Shown here: piece by piece, positions 40,777 to 49,987 of the stretch | Layout: each line of letters opens with the position of its first letter | Numbering within the stretch: position 1 is the first letter of the stretch | Origin: an uncultured Bacilli bacterium | GTDB lineage: Bacteria; Bacillota_I; Bacilli_A; RF39; UBA660 | Direction of reading: 5' to 3' | NCBI GenBank assembly: GCA_948629335.1 | Contig: CAPHZB010000002.1 | Coordinates: forward strand, 1 to 57,828 | Length of the DNA stretch: 57,828 nt | Position numbers and translations under genes: made by a program | Notes under the pieces: generated by a model | Told to the model about the DNA's origin: nothing | The model's input: the letters and a program-made list of their open reading frames with translations, nothing else | Database searches by the model: none

Positions 40777-41772
40777 ATGGAGGTAAGAAGCCAACAAGAT
40801 ACAATGCATAAGGGAAACGATGAATATAAAAAAATGATAGAAGGGTATCGCTTTCGCATTTATAAAGCAACTACAATAGATGAACAAGTAAAGATGTTAA
40901 AAGAAGTGTATGAGATTGTAAAGGAGATCTCTACAAAAATGTATAGGGAGGAACAAGGATTCTCTAAACAATATTATGCAATCATTCAATTGGTGTTAAG
41001 TATTGAGGATAATATAAAGCATGCTTATATTATGAATGTAAAGCCAAGATATGGCTATCAAGAAGAGATGAAATCACTTAGCGCAAATGAAAAAGTATTG
41101 CAGTCAATTACAGACACTATTCGAGTAACTCTTTGTCGTAAACTCAATAAAAAACATGGTTATGAAAACAAATCATTTGAGTCCTTTGATTTACAAGGCT
41201 ATTGTCCTACTTCTGCGAACATGGTAAAACAAATTGGAGATGTTTTTTCGATTGAAACAACGAAAGTAACGATTGAACCTGCTTTCTTAAAAGATTCGCC
41301 CCTATTTAATCAACGGAAGAAACATTGTTGCAGTTTAGTAAAGGTAAATGATGAATTATATTTAGTCGATTGTACGTATTCCCAGTTTTTTTTACAAAAA
41401 GATTGTATATTGGAGCGACTTGGAATACCTATGTTATCAGGATGTGCCCCAGGCGCTTTCATGTTGATGGATGAAATGCGAAAAAAGGTAGCAGCAAAAC
41501 TTTTAAAAGATGGTTGGATTAAAGCAACTCCAGAAGTATTAAAAGCATATATGGATGGTTTTGCACTTTCTTTTCGAAATGGACTCTACTATGAAGAAAC
41601 GAATGACTTTTCTTATACCACAGATTATACAGCAGGGGACTATATTCGTTTTCTCTTTGGAGAAGATAATCAACTGAATTATGAAAAAGAATCCCATTTG
41701 GGATTCCAAAATCAACCTTTAAAAGACATTCATATGTCTTTCTTACCAGAAACTTTAAAAAAATTTAAATAA
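40777..41772 (+). CDS. Putative papain/transglutaminase-like cysteine protease
   Basis: A 331-residue soluble protein without a signal peptide. A long helical N-terminal half is followed by a likely catalytic region: Cys143 in LQGYCPTSANMVKQIGD, His183 in KKHCCSLVKVNDE and Asp198 in LVDCTYSQFF. Spacing and the hydrophobic context (YCxTSA, H-x-x-x-LVxV, VDxTYxQF) fit the papain/transglutaminase fold in which such triads recur. I know no name for the family. GAGAGG lies 8 nt before ATG 40777; an upstream TTG at 40771 is in frame. It follows gpr by about 130 bp. Confidence 0.6.
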   Translation: MEVRSQQDTMHKGNDEYKKMIEGYRFRIYKATTIDEQVKMLKEVYEIVKEISTKMYREEQGFSKQYYAIIQLVLSIEDNIKHAYIMNVKPRYGYQEEMKSLSANEKVLQSITDTIRVTLCRKLNKKHGYENKSFESFDLQGYCPTSANMVKQIGDVFSIETTKVTIEPAFLKDSPLFNQRKKHCCSLVKVNDELYLVDCTYSQFFLQKDCILERLGIPMLSGCAPGAFMLMDEMRKKVAAKLLKDGWIKATPEVLKAYMDGFALSFRNGLYYEETNDFSYTTDYTAGDYIRFLFGEDNQLNYEKESHLGFQNQPLKDIHMSFLPETLKKFK

Positions 41773-41776
41773 AATG

Positions 41777-41798
41777 AAAAAAGCGCCCTTTGGCACTT
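41777..41798 (-). terminator. Terminator of the small membrane protein gene
   Basis: AAGCGCC (41781-41787) with GGCACTT (41792-41798), one G-U pair; on the minus strand followed by U6. Confidence 0.75.
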
Positions 41799-41800
41799 CA

Positions 41801-41908
41801 CTAAATCATAAAAAAGGTAGCTAAGTAATAGATAATAATAACAATTAACAAAACAATCGCACAAATTTGTTGTGGATTTACTTTAAATTTTTTCTTTTTT
41901 TTAGACAT
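41801..41908 (-). CDS. Very small single-pass membrane protein, 35 aa
   Basis: A 35-residue product: a basic start (MSKKKKKFKVNPQQI) then one membrane helix (ICAIVLLIVIIIYYLATFF). GAGGTG is 6 nt ahead of the ATG at 41908, and a terminator follows. The longer reading frame upstream of this ATG has no start site. It is divergent from spoIIM, so a sporulation role is possible but not shown. Small KKKK-TM proteins of this kind occur widely in Bacillota. Confidence 0.6.
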   Translation of the reverse strand: MSKKKKKFKVNPQQICAIVLLIVIIIYYLATFFMI

Positions 41909-42000
41909 CTTGTTCACCTCTACCACTTCATTATATACTTTTTTTCTTATTTTTGGAATAGGAAGATAGATACTTGCATATGTTTTACTAGAGGTGGCAT

Positions 42001-42627
42001 ATGAAAGAAATGAAACGTATTTTAAAAGTAAAAAGTAAACGAAATAAGAAGCTACTCTTTTTTCTTTTTGGACTAGCACTTATGGGAGTGGTAGCAGGCA
42101 GTGTTTTTTTAACATTCATAAATGCAACAGATCAGGAATTGGTAAAAGAATATATTACATCTTTTATGAAAAGTATTCAAGAGGGAAAACTCAATTACTT
42201 AGATGCATTTAAAAATACTTGTGTATCAAATATTATATATGTGGTTGTTCTTTTTATACTTAGTCTATCAATTGTAGGTATTCCCATTGTCTTATTCTTA
42301 TATTTTGTAAAAAGTTTTATGATTGGGTTTTCCATTTCTTCTTTTGTATTTACTTACGGATTTAAAGGAATGCTCTTTAGTTTATTCTATATTATTCCCC
42401 ACTTTATCAATTTTATTTTCTATTCTATCTTTTTAATTTATGCAATGAAAGTATCTTATCTATTGATTACAGCTCTCTTTGGTAAAAAGGAAGTATCTTT
42501 AAAAAAGCCTATCAGTAATTATATTACTTATACATGTATTTTACTTTTGGTTATTCTATTTACATCTATTTTGGAAAGTGTTTGCGTTCCCCTAATTTTA
42601 AAACAATTCTTATTCCTAATAAAATAG
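42001..42627 (+). CDS. spoIIM: Stage II sporulation protein M
   Basis: A 208-residue membrane protein with about five helices. The basic start, LFFLFGLALMGVVAGSVF, the NTCVSNIIYVVVLFILSLSIVGIPIVLFLYFVKSFMIGFS stretch and LESVCVPLILKQ end fit SpoIIM, the membrane scaffold of the SpoIIDMP complex that thins peptidoglycan during engulfment. AGAGGTGG lies just before the ATG. No spoIID or spoIIP is seen in this window. A bidirectional terminator follows. Confidence 0.9.
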   Translation: MKEMKRILKVKSKRNKKLLFFLFGLALMGVVAGSVFLTFINATDQELVKEYITSFMKSIQEGKLNYLDAFKNTCVSNIIYVVVLFILSLSIVGIPIVLFLYFVKSFMIGFSISSFVFTYGFKGMLFSLFYIIPHFINFIFYSIFLIYAMKVSYLLITALFGKKEVSLKKPISNYITYTCILLLVILFTSILESVCVPLILKQFLFLIK

Positions 42628-42636
42628 GAATTTTTT
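42612..42636. terminator. Shared terminator of spoIIM and glycosylase gene
   Basis: ATTCCTA (42612-42618) pairs with TAGGAAT (42625-42631), then T6 on the plus strand. It overlaps the stop of the convergent gene. Confidence 0.75.
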
Positions 42637-43126
42637 AGTCAGTGAACTTTCGAATTTGCTTATAGGCTTCCTTTAATTTTTCTTCAATTCCCTTAGGACA
42701 ATATAAGGGAGAAGTACTAGGTAAAGAGATGGCTTTGATATGGGTAGAAGGATAGCTATATTTTTGATAAAGTTGATAAGCTTTTTTCCCTGTAGTAAAG
42801 ATAACTTTAATCTGTGTATCCTTTAAAAGGGGAAGCAAATCATTTGGAATGGGATTTTTGATGGATTGATCACTGGAATTCACAATATCACAGCTTTTTA
42901 GAACATCAAAAAGGGCAATATTGTGTCTTTTTAGAAAAGCAATTTTTTCATTCTTCGTTGGCCCAATTTCCTCTTCATAGACTTGTTCTAATGTTTTCCA
43001 AAAACGATTTTTCGGGTGAGCATAATAGAATCCAAGCTTTCTTGATGTAACTGAAGGCATACTTCCTAGAATTAATACCTTCGCATTTTTTGTATAAATG
43101 GGTTTTAATGAGTGATTTACTTGCAT
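42635..43126 (-). CDS. DNA-deoxyinosine (hypoxanthine) glycosylase, UDG superfamily
   Basis: A 163-residue protein: VLILGSMPSVTSRKLGFYYAHPKNRFWKTL is the active-site region of the family 6 hypoxanthine-DNA glycosylases, and VIFTTGKKAYQLYQKY and LPSTSPLYC complete the UDG fold. It removes deaminated adenine (hypoxanthine) from DNA in base-excision repair. AAGGAG precedes the ATG at 43126; an upstream TTG is in phase. It is a second UDG-superfamily gene beside the disrupted one at 3145. Confidence 0.88.
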   Translation of the reverse strand: MQVNHSLKPIYTKNAKVLILGSMPSVTSRKLGFYYAHPKNRFWKTLEQVYEEEIGPTKNEKIAFLKRHNIALFDVLKSCDIVNSSDQSIKNPIPNDLLPLLKDTQIKVIFTTGKKAYQLYQKYSYPSTHIKAISLPSTSPLYCPKGIEEKLKEAYKQIRKFTD

Positions 43127-43174
43127 AATCAATTCTCCTTTTTTTAAAAGTATTATAAATTAGTATTAAATCTC

Positions 43175-43203
43175 TTGTCAATTGCATAAAAGAAGAGTAT
43201 AGT
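43175..43203 (+). promoter_or_regulatory. Promoter of the NfeD-SPFH operon
   Basis: TTGTCA (43175-43180), 17 nt, TATAGT (43198-43203). Confidence 0.72.
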
Positions 43204-43224
43204 ATGTTTAAAAGAGGTGAAGGT

Positions 43225-43650
43225 ATGGAACTATGGATGCTTTGGTTACTCCTTGTGTTTTTCCTCATTGTACTTGAAGTAAGCACAGTCAATCTAGTAT
43301 CTATTTGGTTTATTGCAAGTGGAATTGTTTCTTTAATTGTTTCCATTTTTTATGATAATTTTCTTGTCCAATTTGCGATATTTGTTTTACTGGGAATATT
43401 CTTATTATTGACAACTCGTAAGTTTTTAAAACGATATATAGAACCAAATAAAGAAAAGACCAACTTGGATCGCATTATAGGAGAGGTGGCTATTGTTACA
43501 GGGAAAATAGTAAAAAACGAAATTGGGGAAGTAAAAATTGATGGAAAACGTTGGAGTGCAGTTTCGAAGGAAGAAATCGAAGTAAATGAAGAAGTCATCG
43601 TTGAGAAAATTGATGGCGTTAAATTAATTGTAAGAAAGAAGGAAAAATAG
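43225..43650 (+). CDS. NfeD family membrane protein
   Basis: A 141-residue protein with three membrane segments (about 1-20, 25-45 and 48-65) and a C-terminal OB-fold domain (IIGEVAIVTGKIVKNEIGEVKIDGKRWSAVS). GAGGTGAAGG precedes the ATG. It is directly followed by an SPFH protein; NfeD-SPFH pairs help organise membrane microdomains. Confidence 0.9.
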   Translation: MELWMLWLLLVFFLIVLEVSTVNLVSIWFIASGIVSLIVSIFYDNFLVQFAIFVLLGIFLLLTTRKFLKRYIEPNKEKTNLDRIIGEVAIVTGKIVKNEIGEVKIDGKRWSAVSKEEIEVNEEVIVEKIDGVKLIVRKKEK

Positions 43651-44544
43651 ATGGAATTTTTAATTGTTATACTAGTTATTGTTATTTTAATTGTATTACC
43701 AAATATTAAGGTGGTACCACAAGCAAAGAGTTATGTTATCGAAAGACTTGGTTCTTATTATGTGACGTGGAAAAACGGTCTACATTTTAAAATTCCTTTT
43801 ATCGATCGTGTAGCCAATGTTGTTACTTTAAAAGAGATTGTAAAAGATTTCGCTCCACAACCTGTTATTACTAAAGATAATGTTACTATGCAAATAGATA
43901 CAGTGGTTTATTTTCAGATTACAGATGCGAAATTATATACATATGGTGTAGAATATCCAATTAGTGCGATTGAAAATTTAACAGCAACAACTTTACGTAA
44001 TATTATTGGAGAATTAGAACTAGATCAAACCTTAACATCAAGGGATATCATTAATTCAAAAATGCGTTCTATTTTGGATGAAGCAACTGATCCATGGGGA
44101 ATTAAAGTAAATCGTGTAGAGGTGAAGAATATTCTACCTCCTAAAGATATTCAGGAAGCAATGGAAAAACAAATGCGTGCTGAACGTGAAAGACGTGAGA
44201 AAATTTTGCAAGCTGAAGGAGAAAAGAAATCAAGTGTTCTTATTGCCGAAGGAGAAAAAGAAAGTGCCATTTTACGAGCAGAAGCTGATAAAGAATCACG
44301 TATTAAACGTGCTGAAGGAGAAGCAGAAGCAATGCTTAAAATTAAAACAGCAGAGGCAGAAGGTATTAAATTATTAAAAGAAGCAAAAGCAGATAGTTCT
44401 GTATTAACGTTAAAAAGTTATGAAACACTATCACGTATGGCGGATGGGCAAGCAACAAAGATTATTGTACCAAGTGAACTACAATCCATTGCTACATTTG
44501 GAACGACTTTAAAAGAAATGATGAATGATAAGAAAGAAAAATAG
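43651..44544 (+). CDS. SPFH/stomatin-like protein
   Basis: A 297-residue stomatin/paraslipin-type protein with one N-terminal membrane helix (residues 3-18), an SPFH domain (about 20-195: YVIERLGSYYVTWKNGLHFKIPFIDRV and EVKNILPPKDIQEAMEKQMRAERERREKI) and a long coiled coil rich in AEGEKESAILRAEAD repeats that drives oligomerisation. It lies against its NfeD partner with no gap, so the two are one operon. It probably scaffolds membrane proteases or flotillin-like rafts. Confidence 0.93.
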   Translation: MEFLIVILVIVILIVLPNIKVVPQAKSYVIERLGSYYVTWKNGLHFKIPFIDRVANVVTLKEIVKDFAPQPVITKDNVTMQIDTVVYFQITDAKLYTYGVEYPISAIENLTATTLRNIIGELELDQTLTSRDIINSKMRSILDEATDPWGIKVNRVEVKNILPPKDIQEAMEKQMRAERERREKILQAEGEKKSSVLIAEGEKESAILRAEADKESRIKRAEGEAEAMLKIKTAEAEGIKLLKEAKADSSVLTLKSYETLSRMADGQATKIIVPSELQSIATFGTTLKEMMNDKKEK

Positions 44545-44557
44545 AAATCTTCTTTTG

Positions 44558-44586
44558 AAAAGGATAACGTTTGTTATCTTTTTTGT
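44558..44586 (+). terminator. Terminator of the NfeD-SPFH operon
   Basis: AAAAGGATAAC (44558-44568) pairs with GTTATCTTTTT with one G-U pair, followed by T run. Confidence 0.8.
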
Positions 44587-44594
44587 TAAAATTT

Positions 44595-44623
44595 TTTTCA
44601 TTTAAGAAAACCCATGGTATAAT
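44595..44623 (+). promoter_or_regulatory. Promoter of mnmA
   Basis: TTTTCA (44595-44600), 17 nt, TATAAT (44618-44623); weak -35, perfect -10. Confidence 0.6.
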
Positions 44624-44645
44624 GGTGTTTAAGGAAGTGATGATT

Positions 44646-45746
44646 ATGAAAAAAGTCATTGTTGGAATGTCTGGAGGAGTCGATAGTAGTGTATCTGCTT
44701 ATTTATTAAAGAAGCAAGGTTATGAAGTGATTGGTTTATTTATGCGCAACTGGGACGCGAATATAAATAATGATATATCTGGAAATCCTACATTACAAGA
44801 TGACATTTGTCCACAAGAAAAAGATTATAATGATGCATTAGCCGTATGTGAAAAGTTGGGTATTCCTCTAAAGCGTATTGACTTTATTAAGGAGTATTGG
44901 GATTATGTTTTTACTTATTTTTTAGAGGAATTAAAAAAAGGAAGAACTCCAAACCCAGATATTATGTGTAATAAATATATTAAATTTGATATGTTTTTAA
45001 AGAAAGCAGAAAGTTTGGGCGCTGATTATATTGCAACAGGACATTTCGCACGGTTTGAAAATGGAAAATTACTTAGAGGAATTGATGAAAATAAGGATCA
45101 AACTTATTTTTTATCTCAAGTACCTAAGGAAAAGTTTGAACATGTTCTCTTTCCAGTTGGTCATTTAACAAAGAAAGAAATTCGTGAGCTTGCTTCTTCT
45201 TTGGATCTTGTGACAGCTTCAAAAAAGGATTCAACAGGAATTTGTTTTATTGGGGAACGCAACTTTACGCAATTTTTAGAAAACTATTTACCAAATATTC
45301 CAGGAGATATTGTAAATATAGAAACAGGGGACGTATTAGGAAAACATATTGGACTGATGTATTATACCATTGGGCAGAGAAAAGGATTGCAACTTGGTGG
45401 GGATACAGATAAAATCTTTGTTGTTGGCAAGGATTTAGAAAAGAATGTTTTATATGTTGCTTATGGAGAGAATAACCCCTATTTGTTTTCAGATGCTTGT
45501 TTGATTGAGAGTGTGAATTTATTAAGTGACGAGGAAATAAGCATTTGTAGTGCCAAATTCCGTTATCGACAAAAAGATATTCCTGTTACTGTAAAAAAAT
45601 GTGGGGAGGAATACTTAATTACATACGAGAAAGCAAAAAGTGTCACTCCTGGACAGGCTTGTGTTTTGTATGATAAAGATATTTGTCTTGGTGGGGGAAT
45701 TATCAAAGAAGTCTATAAGAATGGAAATAAACTTTGGTATTTATAA
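44646..45746 (+). CDS. mnmA: tRNA-specific 2-thiouridylase MnmA
   Basis: A 366-residue tRNA-modifying enzyme that puts sulfur on U34 of tRNA-Lys, -Glu and -Gln. SGGVDSS is the PP-loop, the catalytic Cys pair is in NPDIMCNKYIKF and STGICFIGERNF, and YYTIGQRKGLQLGG is diagnostic. The start at 44646 follows GGAAGTGA; an upstream in-frame ATG lies before the terminator hairpin and is rejected. Its neighbours in the window are not tRNA genes. Confidence 0.96.
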   Translation: MKKVIVGMSGGVDSSVSAYLLKKQGYEVIGLFMRNWDANINNDISGNPTLQDDICPQEKDYNDALAVCEKLGIPLKRIDFIKEYWDYVFTYFLEELKKGRTPNPDIMCNKYIKFDMFLKKAESLGADYIATGHFARFENGKLLRGIDENKDQTYFLSQVPKEKFEHVLFPVGHLTKKEIRELASSLDLVTASKKDSTGICFIGERNFTQFLENYLPNIPGDIVNIETGDVLGKHIGLMYYTIGQRKGLQLGGDTDKIFVVGKDLEKNVLYVAYGENNPYLFSDACLIESVNLLSDEEISICSAKFRYRQKDIPVTVKKCGEEYLITYEKAKSVTPGQACVLYDKDICLGGGIIKEVYKNGNKLWYL

Positions 45747-45829
45747 AATAGAAAGCCATGAAAAGATGGAGAAGGAACTTTGATATTTTAAGAAAATAGG
45801 TTTAGCAATGTACAAATTTATTATAATTT

Positions 45830-45855
45830 AAATCTGAATAAAATCAGATTTTTAT
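45830..45855 (+). terminator. Terminator of mnmA
   Basis: AAATCTGA (45830-45837) pairs with TCAGATTT (45844-45851), then a T run. Confidence 0.8.
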
Positions 45856-45947
45856 TATCTCTAAATTTCTTAATACGAATGATATTACTAAATTGTTAAT
45901 AAACACTACATGATTTAAAGTTTCATACATTTATCCTAATTCAAAAT

Positions 45948-45976
45948 TTGACAAAACCAATACATTATGATAGTAT
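45948..45976 (+). promoter_or_regulatory. Promoter of the MoxR-transglutaminase pair
   Basis: TTGACA (45948-45953), 17 nt, TAGTAT (45971-45976). A TATAAT 3 bp further on would give 20 nt spacing and is less likely. Confidence 0.65.
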
Positions 45977-46002
45977 AATCCTCCAATAAGGGGTGGGTTT
46001 AA

Positions 46003-47025
46003 ATGGAAACAAATAATATGAATTTTGTTGCAAAAGTTTATGATGATGTTCTTTCTCAGTTAGATCGTGCTTTAATAGGACAAAAGAAAGTAAAAAAAGT
46101 AGTGGCTTCTTCTCTTCTTTGTGATACAAATAGTCGAATTTTGCTTACAGGAGGAACTGGATTTGGAAAGAGTACTTTATCTGATTTTGTAGCAACTAGT
46201 TTTAAAACAGAAAGAATTGAAGTAACTTCAGATTTGCTTCCAAGTGAGATTCAAAAAAGTTTAACAACTTCTGTGATACCAGAAGAGGAAAATAATAGTG
46301 ATATACAAAAGCAGGTAATAGAAGAAAAAAAATTCCGATTATTACAAGTAGAGGAATTAAATCGGGCGAATGCAAAAGCACAATCTGCATTTATTGAACT
46401 TTTTGATAAAAATCAGATAACAACAGATGAAAGAATTTATCATTTTCAAGATTTTTATGTGATTGCAACACAGAATAATGAAGAAGTTGCAGGAATATTT
46501 AATGTTCCACTGGCAATATATGATCGATTTGGTATGAGTGTTTCTTATGATGATTTAAGTGAAGAAGAGTTAAGAAACTTACTCTTTGGTTACTTTCAAC
46601 CAAGCAAGAAGTCTCATTTAAATGAATTCTTTATAAATACAGTAAAAAAAGAAGTGGAATCTTTTCACTTAACTAAAGTAGATGAAGATATGATGTTAGC
46701 CATATGTAAAAAGATTGACACGATGGTACTTCATAATAAAAAATTGTTTGCAGGTTCTAATTATCGTGCGCATGCATTTGCCTTAAAGCTAGTTAAGTTA
46801 ATGGCTTTATCTAGTGAAAGAAATTATTTGATGCCTACAGATATTTTAGATTTTATTGAGCCTTTATACATGCATAGAATAAACCAAAATGTGGCACAAA
46901 TTGGGGATGAAAATGTAAAAGAATTATTTGATGATATGAAATTAAAAATAAGAAATTTAAATCGAAAAAATCCATGTTTTGACGACACAAAAATATATGT
47001 AAAAGGATTTGGAAAAAGGAAATAG
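46003..47025 (+). CDS. MoxR-family AAA+ ATPase
   Basis: A 340-residue AAA+ protein: Walker A GGTGFGKST near residues 50-58, Walker B LLQVEELNRANAKAQSAF near 113-130, sensor 1 FYVIATQNNEE, and YDRFGMSV with the arginine finger. These fit MoxR chaperones, which insert cofactors or mature partner proteins. They are usually adjacent to DUF58 (von Willebrand-linked) proteins and transglutaminase-like membrane proteins. Here only the transglutaminase-like partner follows, 29 bp downstream. Confidence 0.88.
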   Translation: METNNMNFVAKVYDDVLSQLDRALIGQKKVKKVVASSLLCDTNSRILLTGGTGFGKSTLSDFVATSFKTERIEVTSDLLPSEIQKSLTTSVIPEEENNSDIQKQVIEEKKFRLLQVEELNRANAKAQSAFIELFDKNQITTDERIYHFQDFYVIATQNNEEVAGIFNVPLAIYDRFGMSVSYDDLSEEELRNLLFGYFQPSKKSHLNEFFINTVKKEVESFHLTKVDEDMMLAICKKIDTMVLHNKKLFAGSNYRAHAFALKLVKLMALSSERNYLMPTDILDFIEPLYMHRINQNVAQIGDENVKELFDDMKLKIRNLNRKNPCFDDTKIYVKGFGKRK

Positions 47026-47054
47026 TAGTTTTAAAAGGAAAAGGGGAGTTTTGT

Positions 47055-49811
47055 ATGGACAATGTGGAAATGGTAAGAAAAAATCTTGCCTATCTTTCTA
47101 AACATGGAGATTTATATGATACAATTGCGTTAAAAAAAGGATTTCAAACAAGAAAAAAAACATTCTTTAAGGCAAATATTCTTCTCTTTTCCCGTTTACT
47201 TTATTTAGGCGTTTTATTAGAAGAAAAAATAGTAAGGCATTTTTCCCCTATTAAAAAGACAAAGAATGTTCAAGACGAAATTCGTAATATCTTGGGTGTA
47301 AATATAGATATTGTTCGTAGGAGAACCTGTACGGATTTGATGAATAGTTCTTCTTTTATGCAATTGATGAAAAAATGTCGATATTGCTTATGGAATGGGG
47401 AGAAAGATTTGTCCATTCTTTATCAAAGAGAAGCTGTATCTAAAGAGGAATATATCCAACATTTAAAGAAAATTTCACAGTTTTGTGAACTTTATTCGAT
47501 TGAAGAAGTTCTTCTTAATAAAAAAGAGATAGAGCAATTATTTTCTGATATAAATTTAGAAAATTATAATGAAACGAAATTAAGAGAAATACTTGATATA
47601 ATTATTTATGGAACATCAATGAGTAAGCAACTTGATGAGCAATTTTTATCCTTGCGTTCTAAGGAACTTCCTATTTTCATTCAAGAATTAGAAAAAGCAA
47701 AAATGGATTGCAGTTGGATTTTAAAGCTTGGAGAACAAATAAAAGATATTCCTGTTCAAAATGCTTTAAGAGAATTTATGGAAAGAGGAAATTTAGATCA
47801 ATTAAAACAAACTGTTCTTCTAAGACTTTCCTTACATTTGAACAGTGAAGGTTGTTATAAAGATAAAGTGTATGGAAAAGTTTTTGAAGATATTGCTATA
47901 AAGGATGAATATATAAAAGTTTTAGCCCATAACGAAGAGGGAAATTTGCACGATATTCGTGTTATGCGTTTATATGACTATCTAGAAGTAAAAAATTATG
48001 ATGCTTTAATAGAAAAGGTAGCTCACTCTTTTGATGATAAAGAAATTCTATATTTATCTCTTCTTCATCTCTATTTATGCAATCCAAAACAAGAAAATGC
48101 TATTAAGCAGGTTGCAGGAAAAAGCCTTTTTGATGAATTATATGATAGTTTTGAAGAGGAGAAAAAGGAAAGCTTTTACAAGAAATTATTACCTTGTGCG
48201 AAAAAATCACGAAGACTGATAAATGGATGTATGATACTATTCTCCATTTTTATTACACTTGGTTTTTGTGGTGTTCTTTGGATAGGGGGACTTTCTTTTG
48301 ATTACATACAAACCTGTTTTCTAGGGGAAAAAGGGACCATTTCAGGGGAAAAAATATGTTTGGCTATAGTTGATACCTATGATAAATCTTCTTCATTTGA
48401 GAAAAATTTGGTAAAGTCTATAATGGGTACGTTAAAAGAAATAGAGTTTGATTTTTCAAATCCACTTTCTGCGTCTACAGGAGATGTATCTACTAAAGGT
48501 ATAGGCAAAGAAGAAGTAATAGGCTATTGTCATTCAGTCAATGCGCAAAAACAAGTTCCTTTCTATTATGCAACAGGATATGCAGATAGTGCTACTTATC
48601 AAGGGGGGAAATTGGATTATCATATTGTACAACCTTCCATTTCTTTTTCAGAATTTCAAGAAGTAGAAGAAGCCTTTTCCGTAGAAGATTATATGATGAA
48701 TAGAAAAGATTTAAAGAAAGCAATTTCCAATCATGAACTCCACTTAGTAAAAAATCTATATCCAGTAGATGACCATTACGTAATGAGTAGTATTCATATT
48801 ATAGATAGAAAAGATGCATCAAAAGAATTTTCCATTGATTATGAAAGAGCTTACGAAATGGGCGGAACAATTACGTTAGAGGAAGAAAAATTACTTCTTT
48901 CCATGCGTCAGCCTGCAATCATATGCACATATGGAATAAATCCAAAGTATAACCATTTTTATGGAGAAGATTTAGAAAGAAAGTCTTATACTAGTCTTCC
49001 ACAAAGCCAGATAAAAGAAGCAATAATTAGAGGACTAGGTTTAAAACAAGATGCCTCACTAGAAGCAATTTTAAATGCTATAAAGGGAAAAAACTATTCC
49101 AAAACGCCTATTCGAGATGCAGGATTATCCTATAAGATAAAAAGACTAGATGAGGAAGAATATATGGAGACGATTGCTTCTATGGACTCTCTCGTATGTA
49201 ATTTAGCAGCCTCTCTAGCAGTAGAGGTAGATGAAGAACTTACTTATGTTATTGGTTATAAAATAGAGGCGGATGGTTTTATAAAAAAGGAAAATGGTCA
49301 TGCTTGGGCTATGAAGGAAAATGGAGAAATCATAGAGGTTACGCCTTCTATTTCCTTAGAAGAAGAGAAGAATGAATTACAAGAATTAATTAACAATGTC
49401 ATGGATTTTGGAGTACAAAACAATATTCCTATTTGTGTTATTCTATTTCTTATTGGCGCAACAGTAAATAAATTATATGGCAAAAAGATTAGAGTAACGC
49501 TTAAAGAAAAACAAGTGAAACAAGTATTAGAAACAGAGGGAATAGAAGAAGCATATGCCAAAATTAATGAAGTTTTGTATGGAGGAATCAATTTACCAAG
49601 AAAACGAAATATGGTTGATTTTATAGAAACCATTGAAAGAGAATTTGCTAGTTTTGATAGTCATGATTTAAAGGAATTAAAGGAAAAATTGCAAATGGGT
49701 ATTGAAGAAAAAGAAGTAAAAGATAAAGCAATCAAACTCGTTCATGAAATTCCTTATATCAAAGAACATGCAGAAGAGTTGCAAAAACAATTGATATATA
49801 AGAAAAGATAA
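47055..49811 (+). CDS. Large membrane protein with C-terminal transglutaminase-like domain
   Basis: A 918-residue protein. The first 385 residues are a long cytoplasmic helical region; a first membrane segment (391-413) leads to a large extracytoplasmic part with Tyr/Ser/Asp-rich segments; a second membrane segment (790-806) is followed by a cytoplasmic tail. Just before it is a transglutaminase-like site: Cys715 in SLVCNLAAS, His749 in NGHAWAM and Glu761 in EIIEVTPS (Glu where Asp is usual). A ribosome-binding site GGGGAG precedes the ATG and the MoxR gene is upstream in the same operon. No DUF58 partner is present. The long soluble first half is not typical of transglutaminase partners of MoxR. 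Confidence 0.7.
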   Translation: MDNVEMVRKNLAYLSKHGDLYDTIALKKGFQTRKKTFFKANILLFSRLLYLGVLLEEKIVRHFSPIKKTKNVQDEIRNILGVNIDIVRRRTCTDLMNSSSFMQLMKKCRYCLWNGEKDLSILYQREAVSKEEYIQHLKKISQFCELYSIEEVLLNKKEIEQLFSDINLENYNETKLREILDIIIYGTSMSKQLDEQFLSLRSKELPIFIQELEKAKMDCSWILKLGEQIKDIPVQNALREFMERGNLDQLKQTVLLRLSLHLNSEGCYKDKVYGKVFEDIAIKDEYIKVLAHNEEGNLHDIRVMRLYDYLEVKNYDALIEKVAHSFDDKEILYLSLLHLYLCNPKQENAIKQVAGKSLFDELYDSFEEEKKESFYKKLLPCAKKSRRLINGCMILFSIFITLGFCGVLWIGGLSFDYIQTCFLGEKGTISGEKICLAIVDTYDKSSSFEKNLVKSIMGTLKEIEFDFSNPLSASTGDVSTKGIGKEEVIGYCHSVNAQKQVPFYYATGYADSATYQGGKLDYHIVQPSISFSEFQEVEEAFSVEDYMMNRKDLKKAISNHELHLVKNLYPVDDHYVMSSIHIIDRKDASKEFSIDYERAYEMGGTITLEEEKLLLSMRQPAIICTYGINPKYNHFYGEDLERKSYTSLPQSQIKEAIIRGLGLKQDASLEAILNAIKGKNYSKTPIRDAGLSYKIKRLDEEEYMETIASMDSLVCNLAASLAVEVDEELTYVIGYKIEADGFIKKENGHAWAMKENGEIIEVTPSISLEEEKNELQELINNVMDFGVQNNIPICVILFLIGATVNKLYGKKIRVTLKEKQVKQVLETEGIEEAYAKINEVLYGGINLPRKRNMVDFIETIEREFASFDSHDLKELKEKLQMGIEEKEVKDKAIKLVHEIPYIKEHAEELQKQLIYKKR

Positions 49812-49937
49812 ATGTTCATTTTAAATATAAAGTGAATTATGTAAAAGAGAGAGGGCGTGTTTACCGAGAAAAATCTTTTTTTACAAAATGAATGCAATTT
49901 GACTCAAGAAAAATTTAATTTTACCTTTCCTTTACAC

Positions 49938-49966
49938 TTGCTAAATGAGAAGGGGAGTGGTAAAAT
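49938..49966 (+). promoter_or_regulatory. Promoter of the HTH gene
   Basis: TTGCTA (49938-49943), 17 nt, TAAAAT (49961-49966). Confidence 0.6.
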
Positions 49967-49987
49967 GATAATAGGAGGTTGCATCAA

